64,000 nt of DNA from Euonymus europaeus. Taxonomy: Eukaryota > Streptophyta > Magnoliopsida > Celastrales > Celastraceae. The translations under genes and the position numbers were made by a program. The notes under the pieces were generated by a model that saw only the letters and a list, made by a program, of their open reading frames with translations, was not told the DNA's origin and did no database searches. The DNA lies in assembly GCA_963580455.1 (NCBI GenBank), contig OY756957.1:29852501-29916500 (forward strand). The letters are read 5' to 3'. Shown here in pieces: positions 38,757 to 52,533 of this stretch; the stretch's first letter is position 1, and the number at the start of each line of letters is the position of its first letter.

Positions 38757-40428
38757 CTAAGGAGTTTCAATCTCGACGGAAACTTGGAACTTCCCATAAC
38801 TAAGTGCACCATAGATGCTCCTCTTTTCTGCTTCAGATAGCCTGGCATGGACCTGCTACAAAGAAAGTCACGAACTTTTCAATGTAAATCAACAATGCAA
38901 TAATTTAGCAGAAGAAAATAAGGGTAATAGGCAGCATACCTCAAGAAACATGTCCATTGCTTGGTAAAGTCTGTCATTAGAATGTCTTGCAGAATCCGGG
39001 ATCACCGATACTAATGCAGCAAATTTGGAGGGTTTCAGAAACAAATCCGGCGCGACTTCATAGATGTATGAGTCCATCAACCTAGCAACCTTCTTCAATC
39101 GACTAACAGATATCCAGCGATTTCCGTCAAAGATAAATGCCTCTACAAGCCTCAAAACCAAATTCACATCAAACTTTTGTTCCTTCTCACCTGGAGAAGT
39201 GATGAGTAGATGATTCACAGTTGCTTGATCCAGTAGTGAACCCATCAGACTCTCCAGCCTGACCTTGTGCTGCTCACTTATTCTCAAGCAAGAAACTAAT
39301 CTATATACCTCAAATAGGCCCTTACAAGAAAGAGAGCTCCTGTCAAGCAAAGAGAGCATGCTGATTACAATCTCTGAGATTTTACACTTCTCAGCTGGTG
39401 CTGCGTTGGAAAGTCGGGCCTTCAGATAAAAAATAAGGAACTTGTAAATCATAGCGTGATCTAATCTCTGAGATGTCATTGTCTGTATTACCTTCTCAAG
39501 CAAATCAACTTTCAAGAACAAAAGATCTTCAAACCACCATGTTGTTGAAGAAGCACCGAAATAGTTTCTTATACTATCAGTGCTCCTTGAATCACTAGAG
39601 AAATGAAAACTAGAATCTTCAGAGAAAGTTGTGTATGGACTTGTGATGATTGGGAAAGCAAGCCTTCCGGCGAGGCAGTCCAAGATTTTCTCGAATAAAC
39701 TTGAAACATTTTGAGCTGGAAGTAAATCCTGGGATTGTTTCAAAGCAACCACAAGCTCAGACCAATTCCAGCCGCTAATTCCTTCGATAAATTTTTCGGT
39801 TTGTTCCACTAAGTCAAAAGTTGCAGAGCAATCCCTGCCCATCTCCATGAAGCGTGCAGCGGAATGTATTAGGACAACATTAGAGGGAGTTATTGAAATG
39901 CTGCCATTGTTGTAGCAGCACCTTGACATGAGCTCAAAACCGTATGCGCCGCCAGGGAAGTCATGGAATATTACTTTCAGCTTTCTTGTGCTGCCTGTCA
40001 ATTTGGTAAATAACTTGCTGAATCTACCTGAGAAAGAAGCTAGAATTTTCTGCATGACACAAGAGAACAGAAAACACAGTGAAAATATACTTCTCCAACA
40101 GAACATTTTTAGGGCTCATTATACACTAAGTCATGAATAGCCTAGAATGCTTTGAAAATAAGTGAAATCCCACAAATAATTGTTCACCATAAGAAAGTAC
40201 ACAAGGAACTGCATATTAGACAACAAATCGAAGATTGGAAAATGTGCTAAAGGAGTAGCAAAACAAAGTAACTGAATATCACGTATAATGGAAAAACTGA
40301 AAGTGACATATATAGGCTGTAACTCTACAAGTGAATATAGGCAGCAGAAGCAGAAAAAGGTTTACCTTGTTAACCATGAAAGTTGCTTCTCCATTGACGT
40401 CTACCTCTAGGTCACAGCATGATTCCAT
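38757..40428 (-). CDS. BTB/POZ and NPH3 domain protein, At3g22104-like
   Basis: Exons in transcription order are 40428-40366, 40049-38940 and 38852-38757, encoding 422 residues with closing phases. Exon 1 starts the BTB fold (MESCCDLEVDVNGEATFMVN) and exon 2 continues with KILASFSGRFSKLF, KVIFHDFPGGAYGFELM and CYNNG. The NPH3 domain follows (WWFEDLLFLKVDLLEKVI, then RLMDSYIYEVAPDLFLKPSKF, ending DRLYQAMDMFLE and VHARLSEAEK). Such proteins are thought to be substrate adaptors for CUL3 ubiquitin ligases in phototropin and auxin signalling. The frame stops soon after VHARLSEAEK, giving a protein shorter than I recall for At3g22104 (about 506). A one-base shift downstream opens KFPSRLKLLRQVLENS, so a C-terminal truncation by indel is possible. 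Confidence 0.88.
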
Positions 40429-41175
40429 TGTTGGAACTAACAGAACTAATCTAGACCTCCTTATGCCGCCAATGGATCAATGGACCATATTATTTTGTTT
40501 CAACCGGTTGTTCTTGACCTAAAAAGCCTTTGCTTCTTTTTTTCCCCGGTACTTATGCCGCCAATGGATCAGTGGACTAACTGCTTCTTAGTGGATTTTG
40601 GATCCCACCAACAATCAAGAAATTGACAAGAATGCTTATCAGGGCCCAGAAAGTGGAAAAACTGAAGGCAACTGCGATATAAATGTATAAAAAAGAGCTA
40701 ATTGTATAGCCAAGTCTGCGAACAACTACAGAAAATAACAGCATGGGTTGCCACTTCAAACATTTTTCCAAATCCAAATAGGTATGGTAAACGGCATTTT
40801 GTCTACTTTTACCCACTCACATTGTATAGAAGATCATGACCATGACTTCTACAAGGGCAGCTGTAAAGAAACACTTCTCTATCAAAAAAGCAATCAAACT
40901 ACAATGCAAGATTTGTAAATTATTAGGACACAACAAATCAATTGTCCTCTGAAAAAATAAAATGAGGCACCATATGACAGTCAACTAAAGAAACATTGTT
41001 AATAAGGAGGCCACACTCCAAGTGAACATTCGCAATCCCTTTCTATGGCCATCAGTCGCCTGAAAAATCAATGAGTTGGGAGTCGAGGCCCTGTATGCTT
41101 GCCAACTCTAAATAATAGAGACGATCTTCTTACCACCAAGTTGCAAACACCATTGCGCAAAAAAAGTATTCAAAG
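40429..41175. other. Spacer between two - strand genes
   Basis: Promoter of the BTB/NPH3 gene and 3' flank of the next gene. Nothing else was recognised. Confidence 0.4.
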
Positions 41176-44100
41176 CTAGTAGCCATTGATCTTAGGTCTT
41201 GCTGTTGGGTCCAAAAGTCTTGAAAAAGGCACTTGGGTCTTGCCTGGGAGGCCCCTTTGACTTGAATATGGATCAGCTACATTCGGATCTGAAAACGATC
41301 TTGAAAATGCTTGGGCAAGTTCCACGGCTGAAGCTGCTTTTCCATGGCGCACGCCAATTGCATCAGAGGTTGACTTTGGTTCCTCAACAGGCTTTCGCCA
41401 AGATTCTGGAGAAGGCTGCCTCTCCTGCGACAATTGCTGCTGCTGCTGCCGCCTCTCATTATTCTTACGGGTCTCATTGCGCCAGTTCTTCCTCTGCATA
41501 TCACCCTTTTCAACATCCACACCATACTTCTTCCTCTGCATGTCACCTCTTTGAACATCTGCAGAGTAATCCTTACTGTCAGATTTCTTCCCTGCTCTCA
41601 GATGATGAGTAGGACTGTCAGTTCTTTCAATAGGACTGACTGTATGCTCAGAACGTCCTTCAGTCTTGAGAATGCTATGTTTACTGCTTCACATCACAGC
41701 GAGTAACATTTAGAAAAAGCAATTTGTCATTAAACACAACAAAGAAATCAAATTGTAATACACAAAAGGCAAATGAAAAAAAAAATACCCATCAGAATGT
41801 TGACCCAAATGATCAGGTCTGGTGATAGCCACATCATCCAACCCTCGCTCCTTAAGAACCTGAGACCAGGAAAAGGACATCAAGCTTCATCAACCATCAG
41901 AAGGAAAACAAATAATATGAAATATATCAACTCACTTGTTCTCTTGGACGAGCACCACCAAACAATGCCTTCCTGCAACAGTTAAGGATAACATAAGCAA
42001 ATCTAGTTTTCTTGAGAGGGTAACCTCAGTAGGTATAGTTCGATATACATATATATATATATATATATATATGAAATCAAATAACAGCAGAAGAAAACAC
42101 ATTATACTGAAAGTTTTAAGATATTGAACGAAGAATGGAGTAACATAAAAAATAAAAATTATAGGAAATTGCATGGACTGAGAAGCATAAATTAGCCATC
42201 GTCAATCAAATCATGGGTCAGTTATAAAAGAAGACAACTTCTCCTCTACCAGTTATGGAAAGTTGGAAACTCATACAAGCCAAACACAAAATTACTTGGC
42301 CTTTTGCTACCATGCCACTGCCACATAGTATACTCTGCCTATTGCCCATTTCACTTTATCTTTTTTTTTGCTTTTATTCAGAGTAGTCCCGTTTCACTTT
42401 TCAACTGCCCATTGTAACCAGTGCATTACAATTTACAATATTTCCAACACTACAACCAAATTCTTGATCAAATTTTACATCCATTGCCCAATTGTATCTT
42501 ACACATCGAAATTCAATGTCTATATACGCGTATCAAAAGTAACATCAAGAGTTGCTAAAACAGTTTCCCAAAAATGTTACAAATAAAAGTATACAATAGA
42601 AATATATTGATTGAAAAGCGATTAAAAGATTTGGTACTCATCCCTAGAATACTGTAAAGAAACCATATCCATATATCTTGAGATGTTTCCATCATCAAAG
42701 TAAGCAAAGTGTGTAATTTCCATTGTAACTGTCTCCAATAGGGATTAAAAAGACCAAGGCTCCCTGGCCAACGCGTTGAAAGATTAGACTGAAGAAAATT
42801 AACAAGGACTCCAGCCAACTTTACACACTCCAACAATTCCTTCGTAGAAATCCAAACTTGACAGAATATGGATGTACGAAACATACCTTTTACAAAATCA
42901 TTCATTACCTTCTTAACTATGAAACCTATTAGGTGCATGACAATAGACTTCTTTGTTCGCACAACATTGACAACTAGACAGAATATACATATACAATACC
43001 TAATTCCTTTTCCACTTCACCTAGGTACCAAAGACGGGTCACAACCAAAATCCCACGCTGCCCCCTTTTGGGCAAAGGTAATGAAGAAATCTAGGATCGT
43101 TAACATTCTTAGTAGCTAGAGTTATGCAAAGAGTGGGTTTCAGTCAACGACATATTTACACCCCACAAGTAACAGGCATAAATAAAACTCCAAGAGTGAC
43201 TATCTACGTCCACAATTTCCCAAAAGTACCAAATTGAATAAATTTCTTTGGAACTCAGAAAAGGCAGAATGGATGACAAGTCCCAAATCATATTTACTGA
43301 CCTTTCCAGTTCACCACTCCCTTCTCCTTGTTGAGGCTGTGATCGTGGCTTTAGATTTAATTTTGGCCGTTCCGCTGCAACGGCTAAACCAGATTTTGCA
43401 GGATTTTTTATTCCATGAAATACATTAACAGTTTCAGCGTGACCTTGAGCAGGACTGATGGGCTGTTGGTAGCCCTGTATTCAATCATAACAAAATTGTG
43501 TTTAGTTAATGAATTGAACCAAATAATATTAATTGTTAAAAAGTCTCACGTCGTATAAATGTGGATACCAGCTTGTGATCAACAGCAGGAGGTTCGCCAC
43601 TCTCCAGTGGCTTTGCTCTTGGAAGCAACTTCAATATTGGACGTTGCAAAACTTCAGAAGGCACATGAGATTGCAAGTCATACCCACCATATTTGCTATC
43701 ACTACGAGGCAAATGAGCGCCATCAGAATAACCTAACGATTTCTTCATGTGTACTTCTGAAGCCAATGGAGACCTGACCCTTTCATGATTCAGAAAGTCC
43801 TTTCTAGTAACCTGGACCTCATAATCAATATTCAGGCCCCTGTCTATTTGCCTTGCCAATGTTGCATCAGCATACTCTGACCTGCCAACCACCTCCACTG
43901 TCTCGTACGTATTATAATCATAACCCTTGGAATGTAAGCCGCCATCTGTCTCCAAATGCCTAACTGTATCAATATCCACCGGATAAGGGATACTATTATT
44001 CGACTGCCATCTTCCTGATGAGACTTTCTCAATCGCACTGGCATGCGCCAACTTCTGAGCAGCACTCTGCCCAGACCAGGTTGATTGCAATGTCTCAGGA

Positions 44101-44923
44101 ACACCCATGGCCTCCTTCCTCGCTGCCCAAACATTTTGATGAGGTCCACAGACACTCTGCCCAACATTAGCCCGCGCATTCTGTTGATTCATCCCCACAT
44201 GTGCCGCCTCAGTAACTCTAACAGAGTAGGAACTCAGTGCCCCACCCTGCACAACCGGACTGATCCCCTGCCAAGGAGTAACACCAGTGGTTGACACAGG
44301 CTCCGGTCTCAGCTCTGTAAGAGTCCGCGGGACACAAAAGCTGTCATCACTAACAGTTCTCCTGGTTGCCGAACCTCCATCCAAGGGTTTACGTTCATCT
44401 TCATCAAAATTACGACCAATCTGCAATGTATGAGTAGGAAACGGGGATTTATCATCGAAATGCCTCGTAGCTGGAGATGAATGAGGCCGGGCACGATGAT
44501 CAGGCCGGCCCATTCCCATCGACTGCCCCCAAGATCCTGATCGGTCATAACCGGACCGATCCACTGGCCTAACAGCTCTAAAGAAAAGCAAAGATTAACG
44601 AATTAGGGTTTTACAATTAGCAGATCTAATCCATTCCTTTAATCAAAAATCAAAAAAGAGAAAAGAAAACCACGAGGTTGTGTGCGTAAATTAAAACAAT
44701 CCGAAAAAAGCACAGATCAAGTCTCGATAAAATCGATAAACCATCAACCCTAATTAATTAATTTTTTTTTTTGATCGGGTTAAATTGAAACAAGAAGCAT
44801 GGAGGGCTAAACTGATACTTACACCCCAGGAGCCGACGGAAGTGGCAGATCAGACGGGATGGAGCCGCCATGGAAGTCCTTGAGGGTCATAGTGTTTCCC
44901 GCGAAAGCTTTCTTCTTCGACAT
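41176..44923 (-). CDS. Conserved plant protein of unknown function (633 residues)
   Basis: Six exons join in phase: 44923-44823, 44577-43569, 43474-43302, 41972-41936, 41859-41789 and 41686-41176. The N-terminus MSKKKAFAGNTMTLKDFHGG followed by SIPSDLPLPSAPGV is a recognisable plant-conserved opening. The middle is Ser/Arg/Pro-rich and probably disordered. The block LERKALFGGARPREQVLKER spans three exons. Exon 6 encodes a basic, Gln-rich stretch (ERRQQQQQLSQERQPS) and the end FSRSFSDP, RGLPGKTQVPFSRLLDPTAR, PKINGY. There is no membrane segment or enzyme motif. The composition and the FGGARPRE block remind me of eIF4B-like proteins, but I do not assign that function. Intron 3 is 1,329 bp. Confidence 0.85.
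42049..42072. repeat. (AT)n microsatellite in an intron
   Basis: A TA/AT run of about 24 bp within the long third intron of the unknown 633-residue protein gene. Confidence 0.9.
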
Positions 44924-45781
44924 TATTCTCTCTCCACTTCTCTCTTTCTCTTCTCTTCTCTCCTCTCCTCTCCGTATTCGATTGGGCAGCTATATATATA
45001 TAATTATATTATATATGCGTGTGTGAGTCGGAGCTCGAGTGCGGGGGAGAGAAGGCGGAGAAGAGGAAGCACCACCTAATTCCGTCGCGACGAGGAATAA
45101 AGATGGCGCTCAGATTGGGGAATTAACGGTGGATCGCCTCTTACTCACCGAGGCAATCACTGGCTTCTTGCTCCTGGCCCGTTTGATCCAATATATCCAC
45201 GCCACGTGTTATTCATCGTCAGATTTTCGGTGCATCCTTTTTATTTTTTTCCCAATACATTTGGCTAGGTGGAAAAAATCAATTTCGAATAGAAGAACAT
45301 AAAATATTTATTGATCATAGTCTAAATTAGTTTAAATTTAGAGAAATAAATTAAATAATAATATAATTGAATTTATAAATTGAACAATTAAATTAAACAA
45401 GATTTATGTATTTAGAGTCATATCATATTTTAAATTAGACAAAATCTTTTTATTTGGATCCGAATTTTCCAACTTAAAATTTATATTTAAACTTGGATTA
45501 ATTCAAATCCAACAAATTTGATCCTTATATTTAACTATAGTTACGTTATAGAGGGGGTTTTTGTCATGTATTTATCATTTGGTCATAATTCTAATTCCCC
45601 AATACTTCACTTTCTTAATTTATCTACCACCCAGTAATCTTCTCATTCGCTTACTGCACATTAGAATACAATTAATTATCAATATAAATTATACATATAA
45701 ATGGGAACAAACTTAACTAGACATTCTGGAAAGTTTGGCAAACTGAACCAAGGCAGGGCGCACCATTTTCATCTAAGAAAT
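44924..45781. other. Promoter and spacer upstream of the unknown gene
   Basis: CT/GA-rich leader next to the start codon, then a TATA-rich stretch (about 44990-45015), then AT-rich DNA up to the 3' end of the terpene synthase gene. No further gene. Confidence 0.4.
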
Positions 45782-48149
<2,368 letters not shown>

Positions 48150-48406
48150 TAATGTATGAGAGAACTTGTAATCTGATCAACTACTTGACTATTTGAAGGA
48201 GGCAGTTGCCAAAGAGGACAGCCACGCAAATGCAGTTTGAGGGCATTAATTGGTTTTTGTGTAATGGAAATTCCAGGAACGTTGACTTTGAAGTTATTAT
48301 AGATTGAGATAACAAGAAAAGCTTAGAAAACTCCAATTTCATTATAAAGCATTCCATGTAGCCAAGTTACAAGTTTCTTGGTACTTCCAGTTTTAACCTC
48401 CCTAGC

Positions 48407-49938
48407 TTACTTCAACTCTCCCTTGGCCTTCAAGTACTCCACAGTTTGGTCATAAATCTCCTCTGTCCCATACTTGAAACTAAAACCTTCATTAATGAGT
48501 TTCTCTGAAGAGAGCACTAGCTTGGTCTTGGAGGGGAATTCCCCAAAACTGCAAGTATGACATCAAAAATGTAATTACTCAATCCGTTAACCAAATTTGA
48601 CTGCAGTTTGAGTGATGTGAATGCTGAAGGTAGTGTCTTACTCTGTTGGGACTTTGTACTGAGGGTATCTTTTGTTCAAGAACTTAGCAAGCTCAGGAAC
48701 ACTGGTGTTAACAGCACAGCATATGTATCGACCAGAAGCCGATTCCTTGTCAGCCAAAAATACATGGGTGCGGACAACGTCCTCCACATGTGTTAATGAA
48801 ATTGAACCTGACAGCATTTGCATGCCTTTCATACCATTTATGAGGAATTCATTACCTGCAAAGAATCAAACTTTGCGTTTAACAATGACATTATACCAGT
48901 TACTTCACCACAGATTACAGCAGCAGCACATATTATCAAACCAGTGATTAAAGCCGTGGCGAGGCCAACACTGCTGGGAACATCTGCGGTAAGAGAAGGA
49001 CCAGCCATGAGAGTAGGGATCACAGTAATGAGATCAATGTTGTTTTCTTGAGCAAACTTCCAGGCTGCTTTCTCAGCCAATGTCTTGGAGAGAGCGTAAC
49101 CCTGTAAATCTTAGTGTTTAGATCCCAATACAGCTTAAATATTGACATTTTATCTTTTTTGAGCTTTCAATAGTGACAAAAAATTAATACCCAAGTAGGT
49201 GGCTTATCAGAACTCAAGAATTCAGTATCAGTCCAGTTCTTCTCATCCACAACCAAACCTGTACCATTAAGCTTGTTGATGGTAACAGCAGCAGCAGAGG
49301 ATGTCAAGATGACCCTTTTAAGTGTTTTGGCTTTAGCACAAGCTGTCAAGACATTATGTACTCCTTGGATTGCTGGCTTAATCATATCATTCTACATTTC
49401 AAAAATGGTATCAGAAAAATTAAAACTTTTCCAGCTTTGCTGTAACAATGAATACAAACTCTACTATCTTGTACCTCAGGATCTTCAGAAGCGAAATTGA
49501 CTGGGGTCGCGACATGGAAAACAATATCACAACCTGATATTGGGGCATCAAAGCTTTTCGCATCAGTTAAATCTGCTCCAAATATCTTCAGTTCTCCCAA
49601 TTCTTTCAGTGCGGTAAGGGGAGCGACTTTCGTCTGATTGTCTGTGCACAAATGTGGGTGGGTGTAAGTGCAAGATATGCAAAAAGAGCAGGGGTAAAAG
49701 TCAACGAAGACATCATCTGATCTCTCTTCTAGGACTGACAATAACAAACAGATTAAGGATGACCAGAAAAGAAGAGAAAATAATAAATGGAGAAGAGAAG
49801 GTGTCGCTGACTTGGGTCTCTGACGGTTGTGTTGACCGCATAGCCTTTCTGAAGCAAAATCTTCACCATCAGCGACGCTACAAATCCAGTCCCGCCTATG
49901 ACGCAGGCTGTCTTTTCCCCGGTGACTTGGCTTGCCAT
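48407..49938 (-). CDS. ANR: Anthocyanidin reductase (ANR, BANYULS)
   Basis: This cytosolic NADPH-dependent short-chain reductase converts anthocyanidins to epi-flavan-3-ols, the building blocks of condensed tannins. Exons are 49938-49812, 49641-49475, 49391-49191, 49101-48942, 48855-48642 and 48548-48407, encoding 336 residues (apple ANR is about 339, from memory). The Rossmann loop GGTGFVAS starts at residue 15. The catalytic Tyr167-x3-Lys171 lies in GYALSK. Further family wording includes [44 protein letters not shown] and [16 protein letters not shown]. All phases close and no lesion was found. Its start faces the DUF1218 gene across about 780 bp. Arabidopsis BAN (At1g61720) lies in the matching block. 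Confidence 0.95.
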
Positions 49939-50719
49939 GTTTTGATGTAAAGGTTCTTGAAATGAGGAAAAAGGACGATTGGATCAAACAATCAGAAAAT
50001 ATAACACCACACAGAGAGATTTGCAGGGATGTTTGGATAGTTATGCGTTAATATAGACGTTTCGAATGGACTGCAAGGAGAAGGTGGGCACGTGACCTTG
50101 TGCTTCACCAACGATTCAAAGTTTAAACCTCGATTCTCTATTTATACTATCTACCTCCCTCTTCTTTTCTTGCTGTTTACAAAGAAATGAAATCATATCC
50201 TCGATTCAACCAAAAGGATTCAACCAGTGATTCAGACTCAGACATAAACCCACTAAAAGATATTGTTTCTACCCCTTAATAAAGTGTAATTAACCTATAA
50301 TTTATCAATAACTTGAGCATTTTTTATTATTATTATTATCTTTCAAGTGAATACTGATTACTGAAGATAACACTCAATGTGCACTTATGAATATTGTAAA
50401 AGTAGTAATTCAATTGTTATCGATACAGCTTAATCGTTTTGTTTACCAATCAATGTGCTCTACCTTCCTTGTTCCCTATGAAAGGAATCAGAATTTACAA
50501 AAGGAGAGAATGGCATAAGAGAAGAATAAAGAGAAATCTGAGGACAAAAGATGTTTTTTTAACCTGGATGAATCACACACAGGTAATCTCCCACATTTTG
50601 TTGCAAATCTACATACCTTGCGTCCCTCAACTTTATTCTTATTCTTCCTTTCAACTTAGAGCTCATATAGACAAGTTCCCTGTCGTATTTTCTTGCATTC
50701 TCCTTACATACCTGCAAGA
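49939..50719. other. Divergent intergenic region between ANR and the DUF1218 gene
   Basis: About 780 bp shared upstream of two divergently transcribed genes. It holds the ANR TATA candidate and G-box; nothing else was recognised. Confidence 0.4.
50139..50146 (-). promoter_or_regulatory. Candidate TATA box of the ANR gene
   Basis: TATAAATA on the - strand about 200 bp upstream of the ANR start codon. A CACGTG G-box at 50089-50094 lies slightly downstream, probably in the 5' leader. Spacing would imply a leader of about 170 nt. Confidence 0.45.
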
Positions 50720-51401
50720 ATGGTAAAAAACACTGGCTTCTTGATTTGTATCTTGATCTTGATTATGGACGTCGTTGCCGGAATACTTGGCATTGAAGCT
50801 GAAAAAGCTCAGAACAAGGTAACATTATCAACTAATAAGAATTTTGGCTGGGTCTTTTTTTCTTTCTCATTAATGAATTGATTTAAGTTGAACAGGTGAA
50901 ACATTTGAAGACGTGGATTTTTGAGTGCAGAGACCCAAGCTACCAAGCCTTCAAGCTAGGGTTGTCTGCAGCTGTACTGCTGGCTCTTACTCATGCCATT
51001 GCTAATTTACTTGGTGGGTGCATCTGTATTTTTTCGAAACGAGATTACGATAGTGCTTCCCCTAACAGGCAATTAGCTGTGGCTTCTCTCTTCTTCTCCT
51101 GGTAAGCCATCTAAAGAAAAACCTCTCTTTTGTCCTTTGAAGGCAAGGATTGGATTTGAAGCTAACTTGGGAACTTTTTTGAAAAAACAGGATTATCTTG
51201 GCAGCTGGGTTCTCAATGCTTATGATGGGAACAATGGCAAACTCCGAATCGAGAAAATCTTGCGGGATATCCAACCGTAGACTGCTGTCAATTGGAGGCA
51301 TTCTATGTTTCATTCATGGACTCTTTACGGTTGCATATTATGTGTCTGCCAAAGCTGCGGCTAAAGAACAAAAATCGAATCCCGCTGGAGGCCATGCTTA
51401 A
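50720..51401 (+). CDS. DUF1218 four-helix membrane protein
   Basis: Exons 50720-50818, 50896-51101 and 51191-51401 encode 171 residues. Four hydrophobic helices are visible: about residues 7-28 (FLICILILIMDVVAGILGI), 52-75 (LGLSAAVLLALTHAIANLLGG), 97-118 (VASLFFSWIILAAGFSMLM) and 138-160 (LLSIGGILCFIHGLFTVAYYV). A conserved-looking Cys precedes helix 2 (FECRDPSY). This matches the DUF1218 family, which includes the VCC/DESIGUAL proteins of leaf symmetry and the MWL proteins that affect lignin. Which subgroup is meant is not clear. The ATG at 50720 begins the first helix. Arabidopsis At4g21310, which I recall as DUF1218, is in the syntenic block. Confidence 0.88.
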
Positions 51402-52533
51402 ACATTCTCCAATTTCTTGTTCAGATTAGTACTTTCTAGTGTATTGTTCATTGCAATGAGGAGCACATTGAAGCAAACAAATATAATTGAACATGAATTT
51501 TTCTTTTCGTGCACTGATTTTGGTTTTAACCATGGTCAAAGCTCCGTTAGTATTTAAAATTATACAGTGCTTTATAGTTATGATTTATGGAAAAATGCTA
51601 AATTTGCGTCTAAAATTAGACATGATTTTGTGAAGGACGTCTTTGACTCCCATATTCCTAACAAGTTAGTCGGCTTCAATCTTGATGAATCTAATCTTAG
51701 GATTTGTTATCCTCTAACAGACACTTAGGTCATGCTTGGGAAAAAGGGTGTTAGAGATTCCAACATCTTTTTTTTCAATCCCTTATTAATTTATCAAAAT
51801 GAGGGATTGAAAAATGTTCATTCATATAAATCATCTTAACACCTTCCAACTCCTCCAAACACTTATAAATATCAAGTGAGGAATTTATTTTTATGAACTC
51901 CTCCCAACATCTCTTCAAGCATAACCTTAAGTTTTTAGGTCAATTACTGTTTGTCAAGTTGTGGGCTAACTTGAAGGAAAGAAAACAGGTTATGTATAAG
52001 TAGTTAAACGATAAATATTAAGGTAGTAAAAAAAAATTGCCATAATCCAATGATTTGGTCTATTTTTTTAAAAAAAAAAATTACATATTTTACACTAAAA
52101 TCGACCAATAATCAATATAACCAACCGATAATCGATAAAACGAATTGAATAAAATATGTTAAAAAATCGACCAAAACCAACTGTCGACACCCTTAATGAA
52201 TCTAGCCCGACCCAATTTGCCCAAAAGGAAGTAAATTCTAACGGTGCAAAAAAAAAAGAGGAGCGCTGGAACATAATTCAAACAAATTCAAATTCTCTCC
52301 CTCTACGCTCGAACGGGACGAACCCGCACAGCGGATACTTTCCATTTCTCCCAGTGAGCCCTAAGTTTTCGATTTACCAGCATGTGCAGACCTCGAGTTT
52401 TCTTCGGTGATCTTTTCGAGCTACAATCATTTGATTGAAAATTTTGGCGGGCTCAGATCGGAATTTGATGCAATACCAAGAATTATATCCAAAGCTTGAT
52501 TTCTGAAAATTTATAGTCTTTTCCTCGGTTCAG
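51402..52533. other. Intergenic spacer upstream of kinesin
   Basis: Contains AT-rich sequence, poly-A tracts near 52030-52080 and the promoter and leader of the kinesin gene. No gene was recognised. Confidence 0.4.

Noticed and set aside
41199..41612. 137-codon + strand frame
   Set aside because: It is antisense to exon 6 of the unknown 633-residue gene; its poly-Ala/Ser stretch comes from complementary Gln codons.
49382..49987. Long - strand frame across the start of the ANR gene
   Set aside because: It runs through intron 1 and frame changes. The exon-joined reading gives a full-length ANR without it.
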